Shown piece after piece: positions 1 through 11,139 of a DNA stretch of 64,000 nt. The stretch comes from Paracentrotus lividus (Eukaryota > Echinodermata > Echinoidea > Camarodonta > Echinidae). The notes below the pieces were generated by a model. The model saw only the letters and a program-made list of their open reading frames with translations, was not told where the DNA came from and did no database searches. The stretch spans positions 49,108,039 to 49,172,038 of the forward strand of contig CALNVZ010003426.1 in the NCBI GenBank assembly GCA_940671915.1, read 5' to 3'. The stretch's first letter is position 1. Each line of letters starts with the position of its first letter. The position numbers and the translations under genes were made by a program.

Positions 1-29
1 GTTTATAGCGTGTTTCTGCTAGGAATGGG

Positions 30-80
30 TGCCCCTGTTACAATTGCCCCGTGTTACAATTGTCCCCGGTCTCCCCTACA
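30..80. repeat. GTTACAATTGCCCC short repeat, left cluster
   Basis: The motif GTTACAATTGYCCC followed by CGG-CTCCCCTA occurs here twice and again, in direct orientation, near 2645-2677, with degenerate and inverted forms at 2430-2500. The two clusters bracket the TIR element and the MITE between them and may mark the ends of an older host repeat. No coding content is seen. Confidence 0.45.
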
Positions 81-114
81 GAGCACGTAAACTTCTGCAA
101 TAATCCCATGCCAT

Positions 115-1826
115 GTATACACAACAAAAAAATTAAGTCCCCCCCCTAATCAAAATGATGTAACTTTTGAACGAGCTTGTTTTTTGTACGATAATTTGGA
201 GGGAAGTTTTATCCACTTATTAAGTACCTCCTGTGAAAAAATGACATCGATCACTTGAGACATGAATGAGTAATCAACGTTTAAAGTAAAAATTGACATT
301 TTCAAGAGTCACAAGGGTCATTTTTTAGGCTGTAAAAATAACAATTTTGTAAAATTTTCTTTTTACCTTGTGTGTAAACATTTTGGTGGGTTTATCATCC
401 AAAATTTGATCATCCAACACCAATCCCGATACATTTCACTATTTTTTTATGGATGAGTGAGCACAAGTTTAAGAATCATGTTCAGGCCTCCAAAAATGGT
501 AAAATCCAACAATTTTATTCAAAAAATTGACATCAGATGTTATCATCAACATTATCGACACATTTTGTGAGAAAATGAGCACTATTTGTCGTGTCATGGA
601 CGAGTGAGCACACTTTAAAGGTGACTTTTGAGACTTTTGTATTGACAATTTTGCCTTTAACGTGTGTTTATTCAATCATGACTCAAAGGTTTTATCTCGT
701 TTTCGCACATAAGTTAGTCGATAAGTGTATAAACATAACCATCAAACGACATTACTCAAGACTTTTTTGTTAAAAAGTTCCAGCATGTTGATTTGGGGCT
801 TGTTTTTGCTAGGAGATTGTACACAATGTCAATGGAGAGGAAATCAAAATTTTAACAAAATTGAAATTCGGCTTAATTTCATTGAGGATTTTTGTTAATT
901 CTACTGGGATTTTTTTCACAGAACTTGGCACACAAGTTCAGGGTGGTGCTAACTAACAGGAACAAACGCTAAATTGAGAATCTGATAAGGTACGGGGTGG
1001 GGCCAAAGCAATGAAATTCCTTCTTATTTACATATTTTTCTAATAACTTCTGCTCACTGAAGCATAAAACACTGGAATTTTCGTGAAACTCGAATCAAAT
1101 GAACTATCCAAGAAGGTCTGTCACAATTATCCAAAGTAAGCGATTGAATTTTAGTCCACAAACGAAAAAAATGGCTTTTCAGGTATCAAGTGTTCATTGA
1201 AGCGTAAATTTTTTATAAAATGCCATAGCGTCATTTGAAAACAATTATTTGACATACACATAACAAAAAAAATGTTGATAAAATGATTTTATTACACAAA
1301 ATGGAACAATACAGTGTACTTAACAATGGAATTTGAAAGTGTCCTTTTTTGTTTTTATTAAGTGTTCATTCAACCGTTAATTGATGAATATTGTTTAAAA
1401 CACTCTCCCAGATGCATATTCCGTCATAATCAATCATATTTAAAAGTAAAAATGTGTGAAAAATGCATTTTTTGCAAATTTTACCTCATGTTCATCCAAC
1501 CGTGAAATTGAATGCAAAGTCGTTTGATGTGTTAGAAATTAAGGGCAACAACCTTCTGAACATATCTTTTGTTTAAAAATGTTTGAATTTGTTCCAATAT
1601 TATTGAATTAAAGTTATGAAACTGACCTTGTGACTTTCGAAAGGTGACATTTTTGTCTTTGACTGTGCTCATTGAAGCATGACTTAACAAATTTCAGTAA
1701 AATTCCACGAATGGTAGCTGAAAAATTACCTACAAGTACATGTAATGACATTCGTAAAACTTCTCTTGGTTCAAAAGTTACATCATTTTGATTAGGGGGG
1801 GGACTTACTTTTTTTTGTTGTGTATA
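115..1826. mobile_element. Non-autonomous TIR DNA transposon with subterminal iterons
   Basis: About 60 bp at 115-172 (GTATACACAACAAAAAAA, a C-run, then ATCAAAATGATGTAAC) recurs in inverted orientation at 1768-1826, giving long terminal inverted repeats around a 1.7 kb body. The body has no long ORF. It carries a degenerate motif of the type GATGAGTGAGCACA in forward orientation in the left half (near 243, 450, 598) and inverted in the right half (TGCTCATTGAAGCAT-like, near 1052, 1190, 1363, 1492, 1667). This subterminal arrangement is typical of transposase-binding repeats in DNA transposons. The superfamily is not determined; TA at the ends is possible. Confidence 0.6.
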
Positions 1827-1830
1827 TATA

Positions 1831-2302
1831 CAGTCTGTGTAAAAAAAAATGGTACAGTCGGGAAAAAAAATCATTTAGGGTGAAATCTTTCATATAATGT
1901 GTGTTTGTGATATCAAATTAAAGCCAAACGATTTTTCTTGCTGATGCACTTTGTCCTGTATAATTTGCTTTCGTAAAACAAAAGTTATGCTAAGTTTTGT
2001 GCGACGAGGAACAAATCGAAATTACGCACTTCTATTGCTGATTGTTCTGGAGCGCTGAATTCACGGTCATTATGCGAAATCGTACACAAAGGCATGGGAC
2101 GGCGTGCGAAAAAATGGATTTTCCTTGATTGTAGAAAATTAGTCATATCTCAAAAAATACTGCACCAAATGTGATGAAAAAATTGCAGAAGAAAGAGTGA
2201 TTTCATGCATTATGAAAATAACAAACAATACCACGTTGATATTAACCTTCACACTATAAAAAAATGTTTTCCAATGTACCATTTTATTTGACGTCAAGTG
2301 GA
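1831..2302. mobile_element. Tc1/mariner-like MITE, copy 1
   Basis: It begins CAGTCTGTGT after a TA and continues with an A-run and ATGGTACAGTC. The ~440 bp interior closely matches the element at 24133-24576. The right terminal repeat is eroded (TGTACCATTTTATTTGAC then divergent), so the right limit is approximate. It abuts the preceding TIR element. It has no coding capacity and would depend on a transposase supplied in trans. Confidence 0.7.
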
Positions 2303-2797
2303 AAATATAATGTAACTTGAGTCAAGCATTGTCATGTTTATAATAATTAGCTGATGTGGTTAATGTTGTTTAAATCTTGGATCTGTCAAGTGCATAGCTT
2401 TGATAAAGAAAAGCAAATGTTACAATTTCATGTGTTACAATTGCTCCCATAGCGTGTAACAATTGCCCCTGGTTTAGAGGCAATTGTAACACTCGACCTC
2501 GTGTTTGAAATGATAATGGCTTCAAAATAAATAGTTTTACTTAACCCAAACCTATTCGTATGTCGAGCTAAGATATCCAAATTTCGTTTTACTAGGTTTT
2601 AAGCAAGTCTTTAGTTATAATAAAGTTGATAAGTCAAATTTGAACAAAAGTGTTACAATTGTCCCCGGGCTCCCCTATGTATGTATGCTCGCTATATTTG
2701 AAATGAAGCGGGAAATTCTTTTATTGTGATGAAAAATGTAACCCGTGTTAAACGAGGTATATTATCAAAGCACGGATTATCTTTTCTTTGAGAAGCT

Positions 2798-3192
2798 TAG
2801 GTGCTATCCACTTCGCGGAGACGTCTCCGCGACAGAATAGAAAAATCGTCTCCGCGACGGATAAAAGTATTACAGACGTCTCCGAGACGTCTCCTGAATT
2901 TTGGAGACGGATTTTTAAAAACGAATTGTCGCGGAGACGTCTCCGCGACAATTTATTAAAAAAAAATCCGTCTCCAAAATTTCGGAGACGTCTCCGAACG
3001 TCTCCGCGACAATTTATTAAAAAAATCCTTCTCCAAAATTTCGGAGACGTCTCGGAGACGTCTCCGCGACAATTAAAAAAAAAAATCCGTCTCCAAAATT
3101 TCGGAGACGTCTCTAATACGTTTTATTCCGTTGCGGAGACGATTTTTCTATTCTGTCGCGGAGACGTCTCCGCGAAGTGAGATAGCACCTTA
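2798..3192. mobile_element. Palindromic GAGACGTCTC element, copy 1
   Basis: The left end TTAGGTGCTATC...CGCGGAGACGTCTCCGCG is mirrored at the right end, giving near-perfect inverted repeats of about 58 bp. TTA flanks both sides and could be a 3 bp target duplication. Between them lie four tandem units of about 66 bp, each containing GGAGACGTCTCCGCGACAA, an A-run and CCGTCTCCAAAATTTC. Every unit is itself palindromic. No protein is encoded. A TTA duplication would fit a PIF/Harbinger-type MITE, but that is inference. Confidence 0.65.
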
Positions 3193-3512
3193 GCGGTTCC
3201 AGGTTATGGCTGACATAGCACAATGACAACGGACAAAGGTCTCAGATTCAGGGCGGAACCAGTTGCCTGAATGAACCTACTCGTTTAGTATTTTGAATCC
3301 AATTTGCATAACTACTTGTTGCTATGACTGACAAACACGTTTCTTGTCTCACATAGGCAACACACTAATATATGCAAAAAAAGAAATCGAGTGGGCCTAT
3401 TTTATGTCAAGTGCCATTAATAATTCAGTACTCTTGAAAGAAAACGTAAGTTTACATTCTCAGTTAAAAATGATAATGGTGCTTTTCTCCTCTGTAGAAA
3501 TTATGGACTGTA

Positions 3513-3622
3513 GGTGGTATCTGACGTCGCGGAGATGTCTCTGAGACTCGAACACTCGGAGACGTCTCCGATAATTGTTTTATGTCTCATCAGAGACGTC
3601 TCCACAACAGAAAAAAAACAAA

Positions 3623-3653
<31 letters not shown>

Positions 3654-3837
3654 CAAAAAAAACACGCACATTCGTAAGCATGTTCTATTTTCCCTCGACT
3701 CAGGAGATGTCGCGGAGATTCATGAGACGTCTCTGCGACCACTTTTAGATCTTTCCCCGACAAAAATCAAAACCGTATCAAACCCGTCCCAAATTAGTCT
3801 CAAATCCGTCTCATGGCAAATACTTTGAGATACCACC
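3513..3837. mobile_element. Palindromic GAGACGTCTC element, copy 2
   Basis: It starts GGTGGTATCTGACGTCGCGGAGA and ends with the inverted form AGATACCACC. Diverged GGAGACGTCTCCG units occur at both ends. The interior holds an (AAAAC)n tract. The termini resemble copy 1 (GGTGSTATC), so the two are members of one family. Confidence 0.6.
3606..3663 (+). repeat. (AAAAC)n microsatellite
   Basis: Simple AAAAC/AAAAAC repeat inside the second GAGACGTCTC element. Confidence 0.9.
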
Positions 3838-3842
3838 ATAAA

Positions 3843-3930
3843 GGTGGTATCTCACTTCGTCCCCGCGACTCGGATACTCCAGGACGTCTCCGATATATAT
3901 TTTTTTTCTGTCGCGGGCATTCGCTGCGAT
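3843..3930 (+). mobile_element. GAGACGTCTC element, truncated copy 3
   Basis: GGTGGTATCTCACTTCG followed by GGACGTCTCCGATAT starts six bases after copy 2. It breaks off in a G/C homopolymer-rich stretch (3930-4000), so only one terminus is present. Confidence 0.5.
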
Positions 3931-4000
3931 CCCGGGGGGACGGGGGGGGGGGAGTGTCCCCCCCCTCGTTTTTTTTTTATGGGGGGGGGGATCGTCCTCC

Positions 4001-4541
4001 TTCGATTTTTAAAAATGAACAATTTTTATGTAGGGCCTAGTGATTAGCTTGTGAAGCTAAGAAATAGGTAAAATGTATGTCAAATACGATGCTAAATGTT
4101 ATTATAAGGCAAAATTTCCGGCTCGCGCTTCGCGCTCGCAATCATTTTCATTAGTTTCTGCATAATGTGCGAAGTATGCGAACTTTGAGTGTATTATTTT
4201 TTTCACTTTCGGGTGCTTCCGAAAAAAAGAAAATAGATAAATTCGCTTCCTCCGACACAAAACTCGCAAAGTCATATCAAATTCTAAACCACCTATACCC
4301 CTAGTTTAGAATTCTTTACAAATGTTTGTACAGATTTGATCCCGAATGACGTCATCCGAATCTACATTCGTACGATTAGACGCACGCTTCACTGACGCTT
4401 CATAGAGAAGCGTGCAAATCAGCGTTGCATTCTCGTTTCATTACCCTTACTATTTTGGTGCGACAGCACAACTCTAAACTTCGTAGCAGAATACGGGCCT
4501 AGTAGTCTATCACTCTACACCTCCGGCCTGCCTGCCTGTTC
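4001..4541. other. Intergenic sequence, no gene seen
   Basis: The only recognisable structure is the 20-base GGCTCGCGCTTCGCGCTCGC motif near 4120-4140, downstream of an AAAATTT run. The same motif recurs in several other repeat families in the window. Confidence 0.5.
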
Positions 4542-4585
4542 GCTTGTAGAGGCCAGCCGCGCCGACGCGGCTGGCCTCTACAAGC
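4542..4585. repeat. Perfect 20-bp-stem hairpin
   Basis: GCTTGTAGAGGCCAGCCGCG is followed by the four-base loop CCGA and then its exact reverse complement. The outer bases CACTCT (4511-4516) and AGAGTG (4588-4593) also pair, so an imperfect outer stem is possible. The stem is much more G/C-rich than its surroundings. No gene adjoins it, so a terminator or miRNA role is unsupported. Confidence 0.85.
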
Positions 4586-4651
4586 AAAGAGTGCGATGGG
4601 CTAATAGCAAGCTTGCCTTCACCAGTACCGTATACCATAAAATTAACCATA

Positions 4652-5609
4652 TCAATTCTAGTTGTAAACTTAAGAGGAAGAGGGCGCTATCACTGTACGC
4701 AAAGCGAACGCTGCCATAGACATTTTGTATTTTGCACATTTTTTTCACTTTGCTTTCTTGATTATGGCGAGCAACTACCTTTTCAAAGAAATGATCAACT
4801 TGAATAAATACGCTAAGAGTCTGATTTTTTCAAAAATAGGAATAACTTATTGCAAAGGGAAAAAAAGTCCTGTCACTTGTGTCAATTCGAAATCCTAGTC
4901 AGATCAATTCCTGTACAATATGGCCAATGTTGCTCTCAAAATAGCTCATACGCCACATAATCATCTTCCTGGATAACGCATAATTATATTACAGCTTAAT
5001 GATCAAGCAGTTTTTAAAAGCTTGAATTCTCAGCTTTCCAAAGATGGTATATTCATTTCGATTGGTTAAGAAAACGTCCTGTCACTTTGAACATTATCAC
5101 AATAGAATCTTTTCTCGATGGGTCGATATTTCCGCATATCACATGCATATCGCATGTGGACGGCGTCTTCGCAAGAGGTGACAAGATCACTACTTATATC
5201 AATAATCGTTTGGAACATCAATCTATGTGAAATAAAGATTCTGATTACAACTTCATCACAATAATGTTATAAGCTTGCCCAAATGTGTATTTCCTCCATC
5301 TGGTCTGGAGAATCTATTAACTTACAACATGATAAAAGTTCATCAATTTCTTTCATCTCCACGTACGAGTAGATTGCTAAACCGAACGGACAATACCATT
5401 CCAGTTGCAGGGAAGTCTTCTTAAGCGAGTTTTTGTGAGCTAATTTATTATTGCAGCCAGCTGTATAGATTTCTGCGCTTCTCAGCCGTATTTCCAACGT
5501 CACTTCGTTGCGTCTGGCCTCTTAGATAATGGACGCGCCTTGCTTAATTACGATTTAATGCCGCACATTGGTATACGTTAACTTTACATTTTACATAGAG
5601 TAGAATTGA
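4652..5609. mobile_element. TA-flanked TCAATTCTA element (C family), copy 1
   Basis: The element begins TCAATTCTAGT after TA and ends AGTAGAATTGA before TA, so the termini are inverted repeats with a TA target duplication. The ~960 bp interior is shared with copies at 27537, 31750 and 36024. Recognisable blocks include GAGGAAGAGGGCGCTATCAC, a palindromic CACATGCATATCGCATGTG followed by GACGGCGTCTTC, and an AATAAAGATTC block. No transposase is encoded. Confidence 0.7.
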
Positions 5610-5613
5610 TATG

Positions 5614-6040
5614 AGTTAAACACACCCAGCCAGGTTCAAGAAGTGAGATTATCGTACCAGAGCCTCAAAATTATCGATTTTTAGCAAAAATTATCGTACA
5701 TGCCAGATTCAATATCAATTGCAGAAAATCTACCCCTATTTGGGTGATGAGGTAGACCTTCAAGTCCGGCAATTGCCAAAATAGCCCCAGAACTTTGAAT
5801 AGAAATACACGTTTTCACACTTGCGGATCAGGGACTCTTCCATAATTCTATGGGTGGGGGTCTTTAAGGAATTTTGTGATTTAAAGGCTAGTTTTCACTG
5901 ATGTTGCCTTTAGATTAGTGGTATCTTGCGAAATATGTAAAATCATCGTACATTTGCCATTTTTTGCAATTATTGATCGTACATCGTACAGAGGGTCAAA
6001 TTTTCGTACAAATACGATAATTATCGTACGACTGGCATGC
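5614..6040. other. Intergenic sequence, no gene seen
   Basis: Repeated ATTATCGTAC words occur (5650-5700, 5940-6030), but no ORF or element boundary could be defined. Confidence 0.4.
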
Positions 6041-6044
6041 GCGT

Positions 6045-6235
6045 ATTCGGGGGGGGCTTTACGGGCCCGGCCCCCCGGGGCGCGCAGGGGGCGCCGAAAA
6101 GAGGAAGAAAAGGGAGAAAGGGAGAAAAAAAAAGAAAGAAAAAAAGAGAAAGGGAAAAAAGGGGAAAGAGGAAGGAAAAAAAAAAGAAAAAGAGAGAGAG
6201 AGAGAGAGAGGAAGGGAAAAAAGAGAGGGGGATGG
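6045..6235 (+). repeat. G/C homopolymer and purine (GA) tract
   Basis: GGGCCCGGCCCCCCGGGG-like sequence is followed by over 130 bases of almost uninterrupted G/A, including (GA)n at 6200-6210. The apparent lysine/arginine/glutamate-rich reading frames are simple-sequence artefacts. Confidence 0.85.
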
Positions 6236-6254
6236 CGCCTTAAACTAAATGGGG

Positions 6255-7125
6255 GGGGGGGCACCAATTCGACAGTAAACTAAGGGCGCCAAATTGACCT
6301 TAAACTTAGGGGCGCAAATCGACCTTAAATTTAGGGGCGCCAAATCGACAGTAATCTAAGGGGCACCAAATTGACCTAAACTTATAGGGGCGCCCAATCG
6401 ACCTTAAATTTAGGGGTGGCGGCGCCAAATCGACCTTAAATTTAAGGGGCGCCAAATCGTATTAACACGGGGAGCTATATTGAGCTTAAACGATAGGGGC
6501 GTCAATTGACCAAACTTAGATGGGGCGTGGCCAATTAACCTGAAGCTGGGGGCGCCTAATTGATATTAAACTTAGGGCGCCGAATCGACCTTAAACTAAG
6601 TAAGGGCGCCAAATTGAAAAAGGGGAGGGGAAGGGGGCGCCCTATAACAAAAATTAGGGGCGGCCAACGACAGTAAACTATGCAACGCCTTAAGGGGTGC
6701 CAAATGAGCTTAAACATAGGGGCGCCAAATTGATTCAACACAGGTGGTACGCCAAATCGACTTTAAACTTAGGGGCTCTAAATCGACCTTAAATTTAGGG
6801 GCGCCAATCAAACTAAAATTAGAGGTGCTTCCAAAATGAGCTTAGTGGGGGCGCCAATTGACCCGAACTTAGATGGGAGTGCCAAATCGACCTTAAACTT
6901 AAGGGCGCTAAATGACCTTAGATTTGGAGGGCGTAAAATCGAACTTAAACCTAGAGGGCGCCAAATGATTTAAACGTAAGGGCGCCAAATTTAGATCAAA
7001 TGTAGGGGCGCAATAATATTCTGAAACTTAAGGGGCGCTAAATTGACCTGAGACTTAAAGGCGCTGATTTAAACTAAAGTTAAGGGGTGCCAAATCGATC
7101 TTAAACTTAGTGGCTCCAACTATAT
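6255..7125 (+). repeat. ~27 bp GGCGCC minisatellite
   Basis: Tandem, degenerate copies of a unit close to AGGGGCGCCAAATCGACCTT plus AAACTT. Most units carry GGCGCC, CGACCTTAAA and a TTAG junction. The same unit recurs at 7360-7545, 7862-7965 and 25000-25128. The last block lies on the far side of the DIRS insertion, so the blocks belong to one pre-existing repeat family. Confidence 0.85.
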
Positions 7126-8187
7126 CCTATTTACCTGCCGAGCAACGCTTAAAATGACCTGTTTTCTAATCATTCGAATGCATCAAAATTTCCGTTCCCT
7201 ATTCGCACACGCCTATGTTTTTCCTCTTTTACCAGAATTTTCATTATGGGATTCCAACCGTCAAAACTTTTGAATTTACTTGTTTTTACGTTACATTTTT
7301 TATTTATTTATTTCTTCTTTTTTAAATATTATTTTCTTTTTTTTTTCCAACATATTAGCGGCGTCAAATTGAGCTTACACGTACTGGCGCCAAGATGACC
7401 TGAAACTTATGGGGCTCACTGAATTGAAGTTAAGGGGATGTCAAATCGATTTTAAAATTAGGGGCGCCAAATTGAGCTTACACATATAGGGCGCCCAGAT
7501 GATCTGAAACTAAGGGGCGCCGAATTTACCTAAAACTAACAAATAGGTTTTTAAAAATATGGTCTCTATATAGATAGAGCAAAATTTCAAAATTCATGCA
7601 TCCGGGTCTGTATATACATAGCAAAATTTTTGCTCGCGCTTCGCATCATTTTTTCCCCCAATGCATTATTACATTGTGTTCCTGAGGAAAGCATGAAATG
7701 TCCTGTTTTCTAATCATTTGAATACATCAAAACTTCCGTTCATGCTTCGCGCTCGCCTATGTTTTTCCTCTTACCAAAATTTACATTATGGGATTCTAAC
7801 CATCAAAAGTAACATTTCAATTTATTTGATTTCACGTTACATTCATTTTTGCATTTCAAATTGACCTAAATCTTAGGGGGCGCCAAATTGAGCTTAAACG
7901 TAGGGGCGTCAAATTGACCTGAGACTTAGGGATGCCAAATTTATCTTAAACTTAGGGGCAACCACTTGGTATTTGAAATATGGTCTCTAAAAATTTTAAC
8001 TCCTCCTGGTCTGTATATACATAGCAAAATTTTGGTTCGCGCTACGCACTCGCATAATTTCTTTTCCCAATGAGTTATTACATTGTGTTCCTGAGGAACG
8101 CATGCAATGCCATGTTTTCTCATCATTCAAAGACATCAAAATTCCGCTCTTGCCTGTGTTTTTCCTCTGACCATAATTTGCATTCTG
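7126..8187 (+). repeat. Minisatellite-family spacer repeats with GCGCTTCGC motif
   Basis: Two or three diverged spacer copies alternate with short minisatellite blocks. Shared marks are AGCAAAATTTTNGCTCGCGCTTCGC, TTACATTGTGTTCCTGAGGAA and CTATGTTTTTCCTCTTACCA (near 7200, 7620-7790, 8030-8175). The same spacer reappears at 26900-27380 beyond the DIRS and Tc1 insertions. Confidence 0.6.
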
Positions 8188-8339
8188 TTACATAATACTC
8201 GTACAAGTCTTCAGAGGTTAGCATATCCCAGGTGTTCAGGCAGTGTAATCACACAAAGGAATTTCAAAGTAATTCAAAATTCAAATGAGGTACAGACCCA
8301 ATCCCTTATAAAAGGCCCGTGTTTCGAGCGCTATTCATC
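8188..8339 (+). repeat. DIRS left inverted terminal repeat
   Basis: TTACATAATACTCGTACAAG through GAGGTTAGCATATCCCAGG to GAGCGCTATTCATC. The reverse complement is found at 23323-23471, with only scattered differences beyond the outermost ~25 bp. The outer 37 bp are also complementary to 21133-21169 in the ICR. A TATAAAA-like box at 8307-8314 may be the element's promoter. Confidence 0.8.
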
Positions 8340-8412
8340 TTTTTCTTGTGTGTACTGGCGGTGACACAGACGTATTTAATTTTACTCAGTTATTTCTATA
8401 ACATCTCCGTAT

Positions 8413-9320
8413 ATGACGAGTTCGAGAGAAGAAGCGGTGCCGCCTGTTATCCCTGCCGGGGAACTGGACCAGCGCCTTACACCTAAGGCGGCTTAAATTC
8501 GGCGGCTGACCGAGACGATGTCTTGATATATGGACAAACCATCATTTATTGATGGTCATGAGGGCAGACATGCGCTGCATGCTGCTGACGATGATGATAT
8601 TCTCAGCTTTTTAGCTGAGCATAACGACATGGATGACATGTCGGCCGGGATTTCTACCCCGGCTCAACATGACGATCTTATGGATTTAATAACATCATTC
8701 AATTTAAATGATGACGTAAGATTAAACGACAACGCCACCGCGGACTTCGGTCCTGCGAAGTTCGACAAACTTGCTGATACACGGATGAAATCCGTTACTC
8801 TCCCTCCTAAAAAGGAGCGTTTGGATAAAATAGCTAGTCGCTATAACATTAAACCCCCAGTGGTGCCTGAAATCTGGGGTATTCTACCCAATAAAACTCG
8901 TTTGATCAATGCAAAGAATCAGAAGTTACAACAATATGTTGTTAAGGTCTTCCTTTCATGAGGCGAAATTCTTCGGAATCTGCATTCTGCTTCAATTGAA
9001 CAGAGGCAGGTGGATGTACAGCGAATGAAAGAATTATCTTTTGACGGCCTTGCTTCTAATGAACTCAACATTAATCGGAGAGCCGAACTGTCCTGAACCC
9101 CAAACATAGGGGTTTACGTAGCCGCAACACGCCACTCGACCAGAACATGTTTGGTTGCGACCTACAAGCGACCTTGAAGAACGTGGCAGAGACATAATAA
9201 TGTTGGCCACAGAATAGGTCTAGCCGACTAAACCATCATCAGGGGAAAGCTCCCCGTCGCTCTCTTCAGCAGAAGCCGAAGCGTTCTGATCTTCCTTATA
9301 TAATCGTGGTCGCGACATTA
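8413..9320 (+). pseudogene. DIRS gag-like ORF1 remnant
   Basis: An ATG at 8413 opens a frame that continues with the same phase to 8961, with in-frame stops at 8494 and 8524 and another at 8959. The frame can be followed further with one more stop near 9094. The longest open stretch (8530-8958) is acidic at its start (DDDD run) and contains PEIWGILPNKTRLINAKNQK-type sequence. That sequence resembles the W-x-x-LP region of DIRS gag proteins as I recall them. A downstream FGCDLQATLKNVAET-like segment also fits. The C-terminal part runs to about 9320, where foreign sequence begins. Four stops show it is dead. The assignment rests mainly on context (between the DIRS ITR and RT) and on remembered family patterns. 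Confidence 0.6.
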
Positions 9321-9467
9321 AGTCACAGAGACCACCTCAGTGATGAATGTATGAGAATAATTTATCATCAAAGTTCGCTAATTTAGCAAAATCCAACTTA
9401 TTGATGCACAATTTACCAGCAAGTTGTTGATTCTCATGGATCATTCCCATTTTCTTTACCATTGCAG

Positions 9468-9554
9468 CGTGGGTTTGCTTCGAGACAGTCCTACAATATC
9501 TGGAAACAGTAATCTAAGTGGAGCTAGTCTGACAGGAACTGACAGGAAAAGAAG
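9468..9554 (+). CDS. Candidate internal exon A (unknown gene)
   Basis: A pyrimidine-rich tract ending TTACCATTGCAG precedes it, and AAGAAG|GTGAGT follows. Read from 9469 it is open for 28 codons (begins VGLLRDSPTISGNS, ends TGTDRKR) and stops in phase 2. The next candidate exon at 11776 starts with the single base needed to finish that codon. The composition is Ser/Thr/Arg-rich. I do not recognise the protein. The evidence is splice signals plus phase continuity only; a cDNA or homology search would settle it. Confidence 0.4.
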
Positions 9555-11135
9555 GTGAGTCAAAAAGGAAATTACTTTTCTGCATGAAAGTAAAATTTTA
9601 CCAGTAGCCTCAAAGAAATGTTAGTCAATAGAATTATATTTCTTTCTTGTCTTGAACAAAAATGTTTTTGAAGTTAGGTTTCAACACATTTGTAACAAAA
9701 AAGCCTTTTTGTTTTTACCCAAGAGATCACAGAACCCTAAAAATGTTTCAAAACATAGCGAATCAAGGATGACAAATAGTAATCCTGGTTTTAATGTGTT
9801 TTTGTTTTGTTTTGTTTGTTTTTTAATTTGATTAGGGGATTTCTTTTAATCTTTGACTACTTTTTCTTACTTTATTTATCGTTCTTTCATTTTATGTTAT
9901 GACATGACAATGTGCAAGTGCTGCACATTATTACCATTTGAACAAAACATTTAATACTCCAGTGCCTTAAATAAAGGTATCATAGACAGGTTTAATACTA
10001 ATAAGATACCAATTTAAGATTAAATGTAAATAACACAAGATAACAATTAAAAACTGAGTGAGTTAGCCATGAACTATCACAAACCACTAATTGGTGATGT
10101 TTAGAATTTTGGAAATATTATAAAGACAAGAATATGAGGGAGAGAGGGGGAAGGGGGAGGAATGGAGAGGGACATGAGGAGACACATTAGACAACATTTG
10201 TACAAAATGCTCATTCTGTTTGTGTTTGTGGGAGATGGAATAGTATGTATGTTAAAAATGCAGACCTGCACATGCCGTCATAGAGTCATAGAGCGTGGGA
10301 ATATGTGACATATGGAATCCTATATATTCAGGAAATAGGTTGGCATGGAATGACAATGAACAGGAAAGACATTAATATCAACTGTCATGACAAAGACATA
10401 CTTTTATTATCTTCAAGGCCAAGAAGAACATTTATCATAACCACAAATATCTATGAAATATAAATGAAATATAATTGCTACATGTACCTTGTGAATGTGA
10501 AGTGTAGTTTATAAGTTGTTCTTGGTTGTGAAACAACATAATATTCTGAAAGATTCATATGTTGGTTTTTATTACACAATTTTTTTTTGCTGAGAGCATG
10601 TACATGTAATGTATTGTAAAATTAATTAATAATAATAATAATGATAATACATGGGATTTTTATAGCGCCATTTTCCATTTAAATAAAATGCTCAAGGCGC
10701 TTTTACAAAGTAATACAAAGAATAGTACACAAGGATGAATGTCCTTCTTGCTCTCAACAAATGCGTATGAATAATAAGTCGAATGGTCAAAGGAAGTATG
10801 AGTTATGTAGGCCTAGGTTGCAGATGAGTGATAAAAGGGTCAAGTTCAATCATGTGTTTTTTGTATTTTTGTATTTTTTTTTTGCTACATGTATAGACCA
10901 GATAGTCAGACACAGAATGTGTTTGTTGCACTCCCCCTAATGTAAACAACTGTAAAACAATTGATAACAATGTAGACCTAGTCATTGTTGTATAGCTATC
11001 AGCTTATCTACATGTACGCATACTTGAACTATGTCAATGTTGAGTTTTTTCTTAAATGACACATTCGATATAATAGATAATGATAATTATAGTTTGATGA
11101 TATAAATAACAATAATGATAATAATGCATGAGGTG
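9555..11135. other. Intron-like A/T-rich sequence, no gene seen
   Basis: It contains a GA-rich tract at 10136-10180. A widespread invertebrate-type fragment (TTTTATAGCGCCATTTTCC...AAATGCTCAAGGCGCTTTTAC) lies at 10655-10705, behind an (AAT)n run at 10624-10645. Nothing else is recognisable. Confidence 0.5.
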
Positions 11136-11139
11136 TTAA

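Noticed and set aside
5918..6283. Long Lys/Arg/Glu-rich open frames on the plus strand and Phe/Leu/Pro/Ser-rich frames on the minus strand
   Set aside because: They are translations of a purine tract with (GA)n and homopolymers.
6255..7125. CRISPR-like array
   Set aside because: Units are directly tandem and degenerate with no unique spacers.
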